DNA of 64,000 nt from Apodemus sylvaticus (taxonomy: Eukaryota; Chordata; Mammalia; Rodentia; Muridae), in NCBI RefSeq assembly GCF_947179515.1, contig NC_067488.1, positions 28,882,539 to 28,946,538 on the forward strand, given 5' to 3'. The notes under the pieces were generated by a model that was not told the DNA's origin, did not search any database, and saw only the letters and a program-made list of their open reading frames with translations. Shown here one piece after another: positions 33,086 through 44,760 of this stretch. A program made the position numbers and the translations under genes. The stretch's first letter is position 1. The number at the start of each line of letters is the position of its first letter.

Positions 33086-33644
33086 GATGACTTAGCATTT
33101 TCATTTATCATTAGTTCCATTTTTCCTGTCATTACTAATATCACTTTTTAGATAAATGCCCATGAGATCAACTGCCTTCCAATGGCCTTTTAGGCAGAAA
33201 ATGTACAAGTGAGTTCTCAGGCTCTTCAATAACTTCCTTCTCCTCTTACACAACGATTTCAGTCTAGAAATAATTGGAGAATCCATATTTTTCACGTGTT
33301 TGATTTCTTTGCTCACATCATCAGCTTTGCCTCACATACTGAGTTACCTCCACTTTTAACCTTATTTTCCCCCTCAATAGTTTCTTTTTTTCTGTCTTCC
33401 ATTCACTTCTCAGTGTCAACTTATCTTTTAGAGATTGCTAATTCCGATCTTCCTCCTTGAGTCCTTCATCCTTCATTACGTTGCTCTAGAAGGAACCTCA
33501 TGTAGGTTCCAGTCACCTCCTGGACAACTAATCATTACTTCTCCTTTGAAATATTTGTTTGCCAGGAAAATCAAGCCATAAATACCATTTTATTTCTTAA
33601 TGTACTTTCTGAACAACTCACATTATTGAATATTCTTTACTAAA
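33086..33644. other. Single-copy DNA
   Basis: No gene or repeat recognised. Confidence 0.5.
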
Positions 33645-34215
33645 AAACAGTTGGTTTGTATTGCTGCCACAGCAAGTTAATAATTTAATGACTTAGAATT
33701 AGAGAAATGTATAATCTTACACCCCTATAGGTGAGAAATCTGTTACAAGGTCTTGATACACTTAAATAAAAGGGTTCTGGGAGCTGATTGCAATCTTTTC
33801 TGTATGTTCCAAGGGGGAACCTATTTTCTTTCTCATTTGGGTGTTAGACTCAGTTCCTTCCAATTATACAGCCAGGGTCCAGTGTGCATCCAGACCATGA
33901 GCTAAGTCCAGTCCCCAGGTTGCAGCTGAACCACTGTATCTCTGAGTTCATGGCTCTCTTCCTCTACCTTTGAAGCTGTTAGGGAAATCAAGCCCTCATT
34001 TTACATTTCTTTCTGTTTACTCATGAAAAGGACCCTTGCGATTCCTTTTGATCCACCCTGGTAATCCACAATAATCCCATTTCCCTCCTGGATCACTTAA
34101 CTAACAACCTTAATTCCCTGTGCAATCTTGAGCCTCCTTTGCTATAAACAACATGACAGGTTAGACATTCTGGGGCTGAGGCATGAGTGCTATTGATAGA
34201 ACAGGGCATTTTTCA
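33645..34215 (-). mobile_element. Ancient mammalian LTR-like repeat, antisense
   Basis: Order of an old placental LTR/MER-type repeat read in reverse: TTGTATTGCTGCCACAGCAA near the start, then AAAAGGACCCTTGCGATTCC, TGGTAATCCACAATAATCCC, CCTTAATTCCCTGTGCAATC and GACATTCTGGGG. A related copy is at 59640-59880. Family not assigned. Confidence 0.55.
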
Positions 34216-34797
34216 ATGTTTCAGCTGTTGAAAATCACTTTTTGATCTCGCCCTGATTTCAGGTTCTCTTTCTATATACTCTCCCCATCTACCATTCTCC
34301 TCTTTAAATGCATGAATCAAATTCCTCTTTATGTTTACTTACTATTGCATATTATTATAGATAAGTTTGAAATTACAAACTCCATTCTGAAATAGCACAA
34401 AAGGAAGACACACATAGTCAACAAAGTGCGAGTTTGTTTATCCAAACAAATACAGTATCTCCTACAAAAGTAATTCTTAACATAAATACCAAGGATTGGA
34501 ACAATACCAGTCCAGGTAGCCATCTCTCATACCGTGTTTATCACAATTGACCTTACCTCTCACAGGGATGCTTCAAGTTTGTCAGTAGCCCTCCCTGTTC
34601 CTTTCATCACTTGGAAATTCCCTAGTTGATCATAACAATTGTGATTAAAGTATGAGCTTTATGAAATATTGAAGTTTTTAAAATAGTTTATAAATATGAT
34701 TTTATGCTGGGCTTCAATCCTGTGGACTAGTTGGGATGCAACTGCTAAACTTGCATTTGAAGAAAGTAAAGCTGACTGGTGTTTCTTTTGCCTGGAG

Positions 34798-34838
34798 ACA
34801 CACACACAAACACACACACACACAGACACACACAGTCA
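34798..34838. repeat. (CA)n microsatellite, interrupted
   Basis: CACACACAAACACACACACA with GACACA interruptions. Confidence 0.97.
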
Positions 34839-35640
34839 ATACAGATACAAACTAATCTCTCTTTTCCACCATGCCTGCAGGGATTAACTTTGCAAACTGC
34901 AATGATAATCACGTTCTGGTTTCTCATTTTTGTGAACTTATTCTTGTAATTTTTGATCAAGCTGATAAAAATTGAGATTGTGCATGATGTATTGAATATC
35001 ATAACATGCTTTCTGGGATAAAACTTTAATGAAATTATTCTATATGGATCTCCATGTGTTCCATGTTTTATTTTTTTCTTATTAGAGAACAAGTAACATG
35101 TTAAATAAATGCTCACCAGAGAAAAGAGTCAGTTACATAGAAGAGCTTTATCACAAGTTACTAGTAGGTGATAACAATTTTTCAAACCTACGTAGCTTTG
35201 AAAAAAAATTGTTTTCCTGATTTGCCATGTTCTAGCATGATGGACTCTACAAACTCCTAGTTTGAAATAATTTTAACATAGTTATTATCATTGTCTCATA
35301 TTCTAAAAAATGTATATTCCTCTAACAGTGTTATGTGTATCAAGTGCTTCTTTCCAGATGTGGATCAACCCAGCCAAATATACCTTGAGATCATTACCTT
35401 AGTGTGAGTTACATATGGATTTCTGTAACTTAGTTAATATTTATGAGCTTTATAATTAATCCCCATACACTTTGCTTCAAATACCAAGCTAATCATTATC
35501 AAAATTCAGTGGATTTTCGCTCTGAGTTCTTTTGGTGTGCTTTATTTTCTGAGATTTTTATATGTGCATACAAGGGGAGTATGATCATATTGACTGCTAT
35601 TTTCTCTCTCAAATTTCCCTTTAACCTTGTTAAATAAAGC
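34839..35640. other. Single-copy AT-rich DNA
   Basis: Nothing recognised. Confidence 0.5.
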
Positions 35641-35644
35641 CTTC

Positions 35645-35995
35645 TCGGTCTCTATTGATGCAATTGATCATGGAGGAAAGATTTATTTTGGCTTAAGCTT
35701 TGAGAAGATGTAGTCTTTCATGGATAGGTAGGCATAGTTGCTGGTAGCTGCTTCAAAGGAAAAGAAAAGGGGACTCAGGTGTTGAGTGGCTTTCCTTTTG
35801 CCTTTTCTTTTACTTGGTTCTGTGCCCTGGCCCATGAATGGTGCTACTCACAACCAGGAGCTCAAGACAGGTCATATGGTTCCTCACCCAACCATGGCAG
35901 AAAAAGTCCACATAATCATATCCAAACTACTGCTTCATTAAAATATGAGAAGTATATTTCTTAACCAAGTTGATGCCAAAAATGAATCATTATAA
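35645..35995 (-). mobile_element. Rodent LTR-like repeat (MaLR/RMER-type)
   Basis: GTCTCTATTGATGCAATTGA, GGAGGAAAGATTTATTTTGG, CCATGAATGGTGCTACTCAC and AACCAAGTTGATGCC follow the order of the 21515 copy. Family not assigned. Confidence 0.55.
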
Positions 35996-36225
35996 TAATT
36001 TTTCTATTATCTTTCCTCTTATCCACTTTACAATTACAAACAAATATGAGTAATCATCAGATAAAGTAAATAGAAGAAAATGAGGTGTGAAGATGACAGC
36101 TTAATTTTTCTCATGTAATGAATATAGAAGCACTTTCATTTACATAAAAATAATTTTGCATGGACAATATTGATGGAGAGATGAGTTTTGATCGAATAAC
36201 ACTCGCTGCAACATGGTGCCAACTT

Positions 36226-36314
36226 AAGAACCCCAGGTTCTAGGGACCCAAAAACGGGGAAATCATTTGCAATGTAAATAAAAAATAAAATAAAATAAAA
36301 AGAACCCCAGGTTC
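36226..36314 (+). mobile_element. Minimal L1 3'-end insertion (59 bp) with 15-bp TSD
   Basis: Insert 36241-36299 holds only the last L1 bases (AGGGACCC, ACGGGGAAATCATTTGCAAT, GTAAATAAA) and a (TAAAA)n tail. It is flanked by exact copies of aagaaccccaggttc at 36226-36240 and 36300-36314. Confidence 0.93.
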
Positions 36315-36637
36315 ATTGCAAGAGGGATTCAAGGTAATATGCATAAGAAGGAACAATCTGTAATTAGGTTAAAATTTAGATGCAAGGTCTGAATAGGAGA
36401 AATAAGAAAGGATCAGAATAAATATACATTTTTTCAATACGTATTTCAAAAAATATTTTACAAATATTGGCAACCAATAAAAGATTTAAAAATCTCTGCT
36501 ACATGGCTCACAGTGTTTATGAGAAACAGATTTATTCCATTCTTATTGCTGGAAGCAGACAGAAATTTCTCCTCAGGATCCTTAAGAAGAACACATTTTG
36601 TGATGCAATTGTTGAGACTCCACTTCCCAGAAGTAAT

Positions 36638-37025
36638 TATCAATAGCTGACACTGAAGAATGCTACTAGTAAGCCAAAAAGTTATAGTTGAATTACTAAT
36701 GCACTTTTATCTCAATGTTCTGTAATTCCCCTGATCATCCCTCTTACCTCACTCAGGACCAATCAGCTTAAAGATTAGCTGATAATATGCCATCTAATAA
36801 GCCAAAATGTTATACTCCTCCTCTCCTTGCTTTTTAACCTTTTGAACCTGCTTTCCCCACTCCCCATAAAATGCTTGCTCTTAGAACAAACTAGTATCAC
36901 ATTTAGGCCCCCAAATTTTTTTGGGGGGGTACTAATTGATCAGTCTTCTGGTGTGCCTTCAATAAACTATTATTGCTTAACTGAAATCAATGTTTGTATG
37001 GTTTGTGGGGCCCTGAACCCCAACA
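36638..37025 (+). mobile_element. Solo LTR (ERV1-like)
   Basis: U3 has a CCAAT-type ACCAATCAGC (about 36759), a TATA-like CCATAAAATGCTTGC (about 36864), an AATAAA (about 36960-36965) with a GT-rich tail, and a CCCCAACA end at 37025. Two related 20-bp U3 phrases (AAGCCAAAA.GTTATA) lie at about 36671 and 36800. The 5' edge and duplication are uncertain. Confidence 0.6.
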
Positions 37026-37921
37026 GTAATGATTGACATATTCAGCAACACCCTCTGTAGACTTGATGATAAGGCATGTAAGCTGTTTCCTATACTAACT
37101 CTCCAATGCAGGTTAATAGTCTCCTGGAACGGTGATTCAGTAATAGTGCAAAGCAGTAGAAATAATCCAACAAGGGATTACTGGATACAGCCAGGAGTGG
37201 TATTAGTTGAATGAACCTAATCATAAGGGGCATTTCTGTCTACTTGGTGGAATAAGGAAATGACATATCCGCCACAAGACTTTCTGCTGTTTTCCTCAGT
37301 AGAGCTTTCAATACATATTAGACAGCAATATATTCCTCATTGCATTATTTGGCAGGCACCTGGAGGGCAGTTTTAGTTCATGTTATGAACAGACTTGTAT
37401 CTCACAGAAAATTATACTTGGGCCCTGGCTGTTAAGTTTTGATGGTTATAATCTAGGTAGCCGAAATGGTTAAGCACCAGAGTGGATATTTTTGTCTAAA
37501 ACCTTTATCATCCAGTATTTGTTGTATATTGTCCATAGAATCTCCTTTTGTTCAGGGTTGTGTAGAAAGAGGTTTTGATCATAGTGAGGCAGATGATTCA
37601 TTCCCTACTTATAAAGGTCTTTGCCCTATTTAGAAGCATTTTCTTAGCACCAAATCTTTCACATCATTGATATTTGGAAGCTAGGGATTTCAAAATTTAC
37701 ATTTCCTATTTTCAAATAGTCTGTAGCTTTTATTTTCTCATTTTTAGGAGCCCAGCATTTCTCAATTTCTTATCTTGTAAAGCTGGAGAAAGTAATAACC
37801 CTGATTCTTCAGAAACTGATCTGCTCTTGACATGACCAAGCTTTAAGCACAAGCCATGGAGAAAGCAGCATGCTTGGGAGAGTGACTTAGCTTTGAGGAG
37901 GAAGGGGCACGCGTGCGCACA

Positions 37922-37922
<1 letters not shown>
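37026..37922. other. Single-copy DNA
   Basis: No gene or repeat recognised. Confidence 0.5.

Positions 37923-37963
<41 letters not shown>
37923..37963. repeat. (CA)n microsatellite
   Basis: About 20 CA units, preceded by alternating purine-pyrimidine CACGCGTGCGCACAT. Confidence 0.99.
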
Positions 37964-37965
<2 letters not shown>

Positions 37966-39340
37966 TGATTTGAATGGCTATTTACCTGAGGATCTGGAGA
38001 GTTAGCACTATACCATACAAACTTAAGAACTGTCTCACAGTCATTTCATCCAAAGGCAGTCAAGAAGATGTTTTATGACACTGACAAATACTTCTGAAAT
38101 CTCAAATCATTGTGGGGAAAAAAAAAAGGTAACAACTCTACCTGACACATGACGACAATGTTTATGTGCCAGTCTGTGTACCGGACATTATCTGCAGAGA
38201 TCTGTGGAGCTCTGGCTAGGCAGGAGCAGCCAAAGAATTGTGCTTTCGAAAAGGGAAGGGAAGCCAATCTTCTGCTGCTCTAGAACAGCTAGTCACCGTG
38301 CACAGGATTAGGGAGGGAGGGGGAGTTAGCTCTGGATCTGGACAAGCTGCTGGGCCTCACAAAGCTGGCAGTAGAGCCTCAGACAGAGGAACACAGCTAA
38401 GGAGCTAAGGTCAGCTTCCAGCAGTGAAAGTTTCAGGAAAGAATTTCCTTCTCTAAAAGTGATATAGCTTTTATATGACAGATGCTCTCAGTTGATCTTT
38501 GATGAAATAACTCTTGTATTTTTTATTCCTTGTGGAGAGGGCCTTGAGTACATTTTGGGGTGGGTTGGGGTCTAAAGGCAGATGCTTTCTCTTGGCTTGG
38601 TCTGAGATGTTAAGGATGCCTCATCTGCATTTGGAGGGGCTTTGGGCACTGCCCCTATGGGGCTAATTGTCAGTGTCTTCTCCATGGAGTGGTATGATCA
38701 CATGTTCCAGGAAAGGAATCAGGTTAGGAGTAGGCAAAAACACCTGTCATCCTCAGGCATGAGGGTGCAGAGGTTTCTGAGCCCACCTGACTTAACCAAG
38801 TTTCCTGGCATGCCCCTGCCTCACATTTATCGGTCTGGTAGAGCCAGCCACCTCTCACCCCTGTAGGACTTGTAGGATTCCTCAGTTACTCCTAAGTGCC
38901 AACGATCTTAGGACCGATGGCACACTTGACAGGATTATTTTGAGAACTGGTGTGCTAATGTATACAGAGAGTGCTTCAAACTTTATTTGAATCAAGATAC
39001 CTCATCAACTCTAGCTTATGTTCTTTTCTCTTATCTTTAGTTCCCCAAATCAAAATGAAGCTTAAAATATATATTCACTTTTAATGTGATTGCTTCTTTT
39101 CCACTAGGATGTTAAATTAATAATGAGTCTTACATTCAATAATTTACTAGAGGTGGGTGTTATTATAGAGATAGGTAAGTAAATGGGCTCATAAATGTGC
39201 ACACAGAAGATTCTGCTCCCTCAAATATATCACTTTGTTCTCTGAAAATATATTGATTTTATGCAATAATCAATGATTAAATTATAAATTGATAGTAAAG
39301 CTAAACAATAAAGGAAGCAAAGAGCTTCATGGGAAAGGAT
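37964..39340. other. Single-copy DNA, no repeats seen
   Basis: One of the longer repeat-free stretches. Includes a G-rich GGGAGGGAGGGGG at about 38311 and TTTCAGGAAAGAATTTCC near 38430. No exon recognised. Confidence 0.45.
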
Positions 39341-39344
39341 GTAA

Positions 39345-39520
39345 TAACTGGGAAGTTCCACACTTTTGCATACTGCTTCTTAACATTTGAACAAATTCTT
39401 GTATTTAATCTCATTGAACATCAAGACTCTCACCTGTAAAATGGGGATAAATTTGCATGTCCAAAACAACATCTAGCCAGTGTTTAGCATACAGTAGGTC
39501 TTCAATGTACAACTACAAAT
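39345..39520 (+). mobile_element. MIR SINE (ancient)
   Basis: CACCTGTAAAATGGGGATAA, CTAGCCAGTGTTTAGCATAC, AGTAGGTCTTCAATGTA: clear MIR 3' half. Confidence 0.75.
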
Positions 39521-39634
39521 TTTGAACTGACAACATTATAAATTCTCATTCAAGTATTTCAAGTATGAATAAAAGGAAAGGAAATCATAAGGTTGGGGTT
39601 GCATTTTATGTTCCTTGGCTAATATTCTGGGCAT

Positions 39635-39770
39635 GCTCCTTTTAACTCCGTATAACCCTGTGAGGTAGTTTTTAAAGACCCTTACTGAACAGATTAGAAA
39701 ACCATCACCCATGGGGAGCTAAGTAACTTAAAATGACCAAGTCCTTGCTCTGAGGGAACTGGAATTATAG
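39635..39770 (-). mobile_element. MIR SINE (ancient)
   Basis: Antisense MIR: ACCCTGTGAGGTAGTTTTTA, ACTGAACAGATTAGAAAACC, GGAGCTAAGTAACTTAAAAT, GAACTGGAATTATAG. Confidence 0.75.
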
Positions 39771-39834
39771 TTAGAGATCTGCATAATATGCATGTAGAGA
39801 TGAAAGAAGGAACCGAAATGTTATACTCAGCACA

Positions 39835-39978
39835 GTGACTCACACATGTAATCCCAGTACAAAAGAGGATGAGGGAAAATGATTGCCTTGGGTTTGATGC
39901 ACCCATTGGCTTTATGGTGAATTACAGGCCAGCCTGGCCTATGTAGTGAAAAGCTTCTCCCTCAAAAAAAAATTTTTT
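39835..39978 (+). mobile_element. Old B1/PB1-type SINE
   Basis: GCACAGTGACTCACACATGT, AATCCCAGTAC, AGGCCAGCCTGGCCTATGTA, then an A8-9 tail. Confidence 0.8.
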
Positions 39979-39984
39979 TTAAAG

Positions 39985-40205
39985 GAAATGGAAAGATGGT
40001 TGAGTAGTTAAAAGTGGTTGCTATGGAATCATAAACTCAGATCCCAGCACCTATATAACAAGCAGACATTCTGCAAATACCTGAATTTTCAGCTCTAAAG
40101 GAACCAGATTTCTCTTCTGACTTTCTTGTTCATACTCATGCACACACACAAACAACCATAAATAGATAAGTAAGTAATTAAGTAAGTAAATAAATAAATA
40201 AATAT
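39985..40205 (+). mobile_element. B3 SINE (B2-related)
   Basis: GGAAAGATGGTTGAGTAGTT head, CAGATCCCAGCACCTATATA, CTAAAGGAACCAGATTTCTC, and a (AAATA)n tail near 40170-40205. Confidence 0.8.
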
Positions 40206-41119
40206 TAAAAATATAAGTACTTACTTTTAAAAGGAAAACAAAATCAAAACAGAGAAATAATATAACCTGATAAGTACCTACAGATATTAATGGCCAGACG
40301 AAAAAAAATCTTTCAAGAATAAAATCTACACAAGCCAAGATGGGACATGCTATGGTAATAAGTAACATATATTAGAGGTCTAAAAACTAAGTATGTAATT
40401 TTCCTTTGGGCTCTCACAGGTGAGACATTCCAAAGATGCTTAGGAAGTGAAGTGGACCACACACAAGTGCCACCATCTTGGGTCTTGCCAGCACTTGCTT
40501 CATAAAGTGAAATGAGCTTTGGACAACTACAGAATTAATTCAACTCATTAAAAACGTCTGAATGGAAAACACAGCCCAGATCAATTCCATTCTTGAGTCA
40601 GTTGAGAGAATTAGTCATGTGACCCTGGTGGATACACATTTCAATCAAGGAGAATAATTTTGCCATCTTCCTGTTGTGGGTGAATAGATGATGAGCAACT
40701 GTCATAATTAGGAACGTAGAGTCTTATAGAAAATGGTCCGGCAAATATAGTAATGATTTTCAAGTCAGGACTTCAAAACACTACATACGTAATAGCTGTA
40801 GGTAAAAATTGTGCTGTTTCTAAAGATATATCTGAATTCTCTGTGTCTATGGTGATTCCTGGCTTATAGTAACCACGACCAATTTTTTTTTTTTTATCAA
40901 ACTTTCAGTAAGCATTTGCTGGTAGAGGTATCCATCTAAAACACCCCTTAAAATGTTTCTCTCTGAACAGGCATGACATCAGAGGTATATTTCATCCTAT
41001 ATCATTTATTAACTGGTGATTATATAGTACAATTAAAATTATAAACAGTGTATAATGCTTGTATAGAAATTTGTCTCATTGTGTACTCTTTCTGTGCTTA
41101 TGAAGTCCAGAAATTAGAG
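40206..41119. other. Single-copy DNA
   Basis: Nothing recognised apart from a T11 run near 40884. Confidence 0.5.
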
Positions 41120-41340
41120 GCCAATCCTGAACTCCTTCTCCTGTCATGATGATTAATCACCATTGTTAAGTTGACTGAGTTTGGAATTACCTAGGAGACA
41201 CAACTCTGAGCATTTCCAAAGAGATTTACATGGAATGAAGTCCAACCCTGAATGTTAATAACAACATATTCACAGGCTGGCATCCTGGATGGAAGATTAA
41301 GGAGAAAAACAGTGTGGCACCAAGATTGATTACTTGCTGT
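41120..41340 (+). mobile_element. Rodent LTR-like repeat fragment
   Basis: ATCACCATTGTTAAGTTGAC, TTTGGAATTACCTAGGAGAC, ACAACTCTGAGCATTTCC, AAGTCCAACCCTGAATGT, AGGCTGGCATCCTGGATGGA: order of a common rodent repeat with a TTGACTG-type start. Family not assigned. Confidence 0.5.
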
Positions 41341-41374
41341 TCTTCTCCGTTCACTGCCTAGCAAGCCCCAGGGA

Positions 41375-41515
41375 TCCAACCATCTTTACTTTTGGACTGT
41401 TGAGATTACAAACATATGATACGATACCTGGCATTTTACATGTGTGCAGGGTATCCAAATTCAGCTCTGTCCTTTTAACCCTAGGCTCTTTACCAGCTGA
41501 GCCATCTACAGACTG
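41375..41515 (-). mobile_element. RSINE1/B4-like SINE
   Basis: Reverse complement starts AGATGGCTCAGCTGGTAAAG (tRNA-like head), then AGAGCTGAATTTGGATACCC and CACATGTAAAATGCCAGG. Confidence 0.65.
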
Positions 41516-42403
41516 TACACTGGAATAAGCTGGGACACTTGAAAAATGCTAATGCCTCTGATTCAACCTCAAGACAGTGTTGTGCCATAGGTTTCAGAAG
41601 ATGACTACGTATTTAAGTTTTTTATGAGCAGCTGGATAAATCTCTTATGTAGCCATATTTGGAATCCAAGAAGCCCTTCTGTCTTCATTCCCACTAGCAG
41701 CTTTAATGAAGTTTCCCCCAGTCTCTAAAGCATGTTACATTAGCAATCCTCGTTTGCTCTCCTTGGGTAGTCCAGGGGCACATTTCCAGTGTACTCTGCC
41801 ATCTATCTGTGTTCCCGTTACATCTAGCACCTACATAGACTACAGACATTTTATCATGTATTTCTGCTATCAGACTAAGAGTGTCTTAAGGGTAGCATTT
41901 GAGATTATTTTTTCTTCTGCCTGACTAGGTATTATAGATATGGTATACATAATGCGCTCGGTAAATATTTTTTCATGAATATGAATGAATGCATAGTGAA
42001 CTTAGACATCGAGCCTAGCACAAATAAAAACAAGATAGAGCACCTCAAATTGAGATGTTTGATGGCCATAGTCTTGTCGGGGAAGTGGATTCAGAAGCAC
42101 AATGTAATGGGAAAAGGCAAACAGATGGAGAGATTGTTTCACATGTACTGGGATTAAGATGGATAGCAACAAACATTGTCCAAATTGCTAGCAGCTGTAT
42201 TGTTAGATATATCAGATCACTGACCTGCTACTTACTGAGGAAAACGAAAAGTGGAGAAAACAGTTGGGAATAGAATGAGGAATAATTCTACATGTTGCTT
42301 CCAAAGTCCTTTCCAGTGTACTGGTTCCTAAATTACCTTATTGACATATTAACTTATATATCCATAGACTACAGAATATCTATACATATATCTATACACA
42401 CAC
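41516..42403. other. Single-copy DNA
   Basis: Nothing recognised. Confidence 0.5.
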
Positions 42404-42452
42404 GTATGTATGTATGTATGTATGTATGTATGTATGTATGTATGTATGTATA
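42404..42452. repeat. (GTAT)n microsatellite
   Basis: About 12 GTAT units. Confidence 0.98.
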
Positions 42453-44429
42453 TCCATCCAAGAAACCAGTGGGAAAGCAATGCAGTCATTGTGTCTAGGT
42501 TATTGCATCTCAGGTCGAATCCAGCCTTTCATTAGTCACACTGCGAAGCTGAGCTGGAACTCTGCAAATTAAAGGACTCCTTGCCAACTGGCTCTCTGTT
42601 AGGTTCCTCCAGCATGGGGGCTAGTGTAGTGAGGGAAAGAACAAAATTTGGGGGAAATGAACTTGCTCCTTCTTGTCTGCTGTGTCCCTGTTACCATGGC
42701 AGCAGTGCTTAATTCCATCAGCACTGGTGTAGGCTTTGAGTTTTCCTTTTCACACTCAGAACCCAGGTTCTCCCTCTACTCATGACAACCATCCCATAGA
42801 AAGATTCTTATAAGTGCTTCCATCCTCCTCTAGTCTAGGCCAGTGCCTGTCTGACAGGGAAAAGGGGCTCCATGATTGGACAAGCTTTTCTGCACATTCC
42901 TACTGATATGGTTGGTATGGGGGATGTTATGGGAGAAAATGGGCAAAAGAGGTAGAAAACCATGAAACGTGGCTACTAATAAACCTGACCATAGGGTTAA
43001 AAGAAAAAAAAACAAAATAAACAAACAAAAAACAAAAACAAAAACTGAATTCCACCTTCTGAGACGCTTAGATCCTGAGTGACCGTCAGTCCCAACATAG
43101 CAATATTTGCATTCCATGTGGACCTTTTGGTTCCCTGTGGTAATGCTTTATTTTAATGCCACACTATTGCTCGTAAGGCCTCTCACACGTGCCCAGAATG
43201 GTATAATCTCCGGAGCCAAAGGGCCTGACGCACATAGACATGCCAAACATGCTGAGGGATCAAGGTATGAATAATTGCTTGATTGATTCCAGAAAGGCTG
43301 TAGGAGGGAATTGAAAGCAAAAGCCATCTCCACCCAAGCAAACCAATAAATGGCTCAGTAGGTGATTAGCAGAAAAGGAAGAACTGAGTGATGTACTATA
43401 TACCCTAGGCTATAAAAATAGCATGTGAACAAGGAGAGAAGGCATGAAAAGGCACAGCGGGTTTTAGAGAGTCATTTCATAAGGCTGTGCCTAACATGTG
43501 TGGGGGTGGAGGCGGGTGCATCTGGAAAAACAGATTGTGGCCAGATTGTGAAGGTCCTGGGTTGCCATCAATTCTCTTGGAAAACATCTGCTAACAGTGT
43601 GCTGGCCAAAGCTACTGCCACTTTTGCATATGTATGATAAGGCCCCATTTTTCATACAAGTCTGGAATGAGCTTGGTTTCCAAGGTATAGATAGGTCCAG
43701 TGAGAAGATTCCTGGCCGAAGAGGTCAGGGGTAGAATAGAGGTTTTCAAATGTGTTGCTTCAGCACATTGCAAAAAACGTTAGCAGAATATCTTCATGCT
43801 GTTACAAAGCTGGAGTAAGGTTTTTCATTCTCTGTGTTTTTCTATGTGCACATTTCCTTGTTCATGGTTGCTGGGTCTGGCCCCATGGTACCCTAAGAAG
43901 TTTCAGAAGATAGACCAAATTTGCCTGAGGCTGGCTCACGTGAAAATGGAACTACGTAAACAAAGTTTAGTGCAATGGAGCTGTTGGAGTACAAATAGCT
44001 TCAGGCACTGGAACTATACAAGGCTGGAAGTGATGCTGAGACACAGACATTATTTCTAAATTAAAAGGGAGGGCAAGGGAGATGGAAAATACTATTTCAG
44101 AAATACAAGGAGATGTTGTCCTATTCTTCACACCACTCTACAGGCTTCTGAACGCTGACAGCTGATTTCCTCAGGCTAGCTTTAAAGCTGTCCATGAGTA
44201 TCCTCACCTCATGGTATCACCTGAACAGAAGCAAAGATGGAGCAGAGACTGGCAATCAGGGCAAAGGATGGTTAAACACTCTTTGAAAACTTGAAACGGT
44301 TTCAACTGAACATTGCAGAAGTAGATGAACTGGGAGTGAGGGGTGTAAAAGGAATTAAGCATTCTAGCTAAGCCTGCAAAAGAGACACACAATCCAGTTG
44401 TTTTATTTACAAGCCATAATAAGCCTAGA
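42453..44429. other. Single-copy DNA with an A-rich patch
   Basis: A-rich 43002-43046. A TATA-like GGCTATAAAAATAGC at about 43408 and an X-box-like GTTACCATGGCAGC at 42690-42703 stand out, but no exon is recognised. Confidence 0.45.
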
Positions 44430-44760
44430 CTGAGCAGCTGTAGAACTATTCTAATTTATTTCCCAGCTACAGTGCCCCTGATTCCTTGCTGTCTTTCCTG
44501 ACCTCGTGGTCCATCTCCTCTCATGGTGATCACCTTCACCTCCATGTCCTTTCTTCTTCCCATCTCTACCTGTGACCTCTAGCTAGGTACCTGAGAGCCT
44601 GCTTGCCTCTATCTATTGCCCAATCAGAGGCTTTAGCCTTTTATTGACCAAATAACTTGGGAGCAATGTTACATAGCATCACTTGGTTTATGTGCGGATC
44701 TCCTCCTTGATTATCTCCTCAGCAAGGACAACCAAGTATTGGGGACCAGTATTTCGCCTT
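44430..44760 (+). mobile_element. Rodent interspersed repeat (RMER-type), copy 2
   Basis: Same order as 24540-24950: C/T-rich body, then ATTGCCCAATCAGAGGCTTT, AGCCTTTTATTGACCAAATA, GGGAGCAATGTTACATAGCA. Family not assigned. Confidence 0.5.

Noticed and set aside
43404..43430. TATA-like box as a promoter
   Set aside because: No initiator, CpG context or downstream exon was visible.
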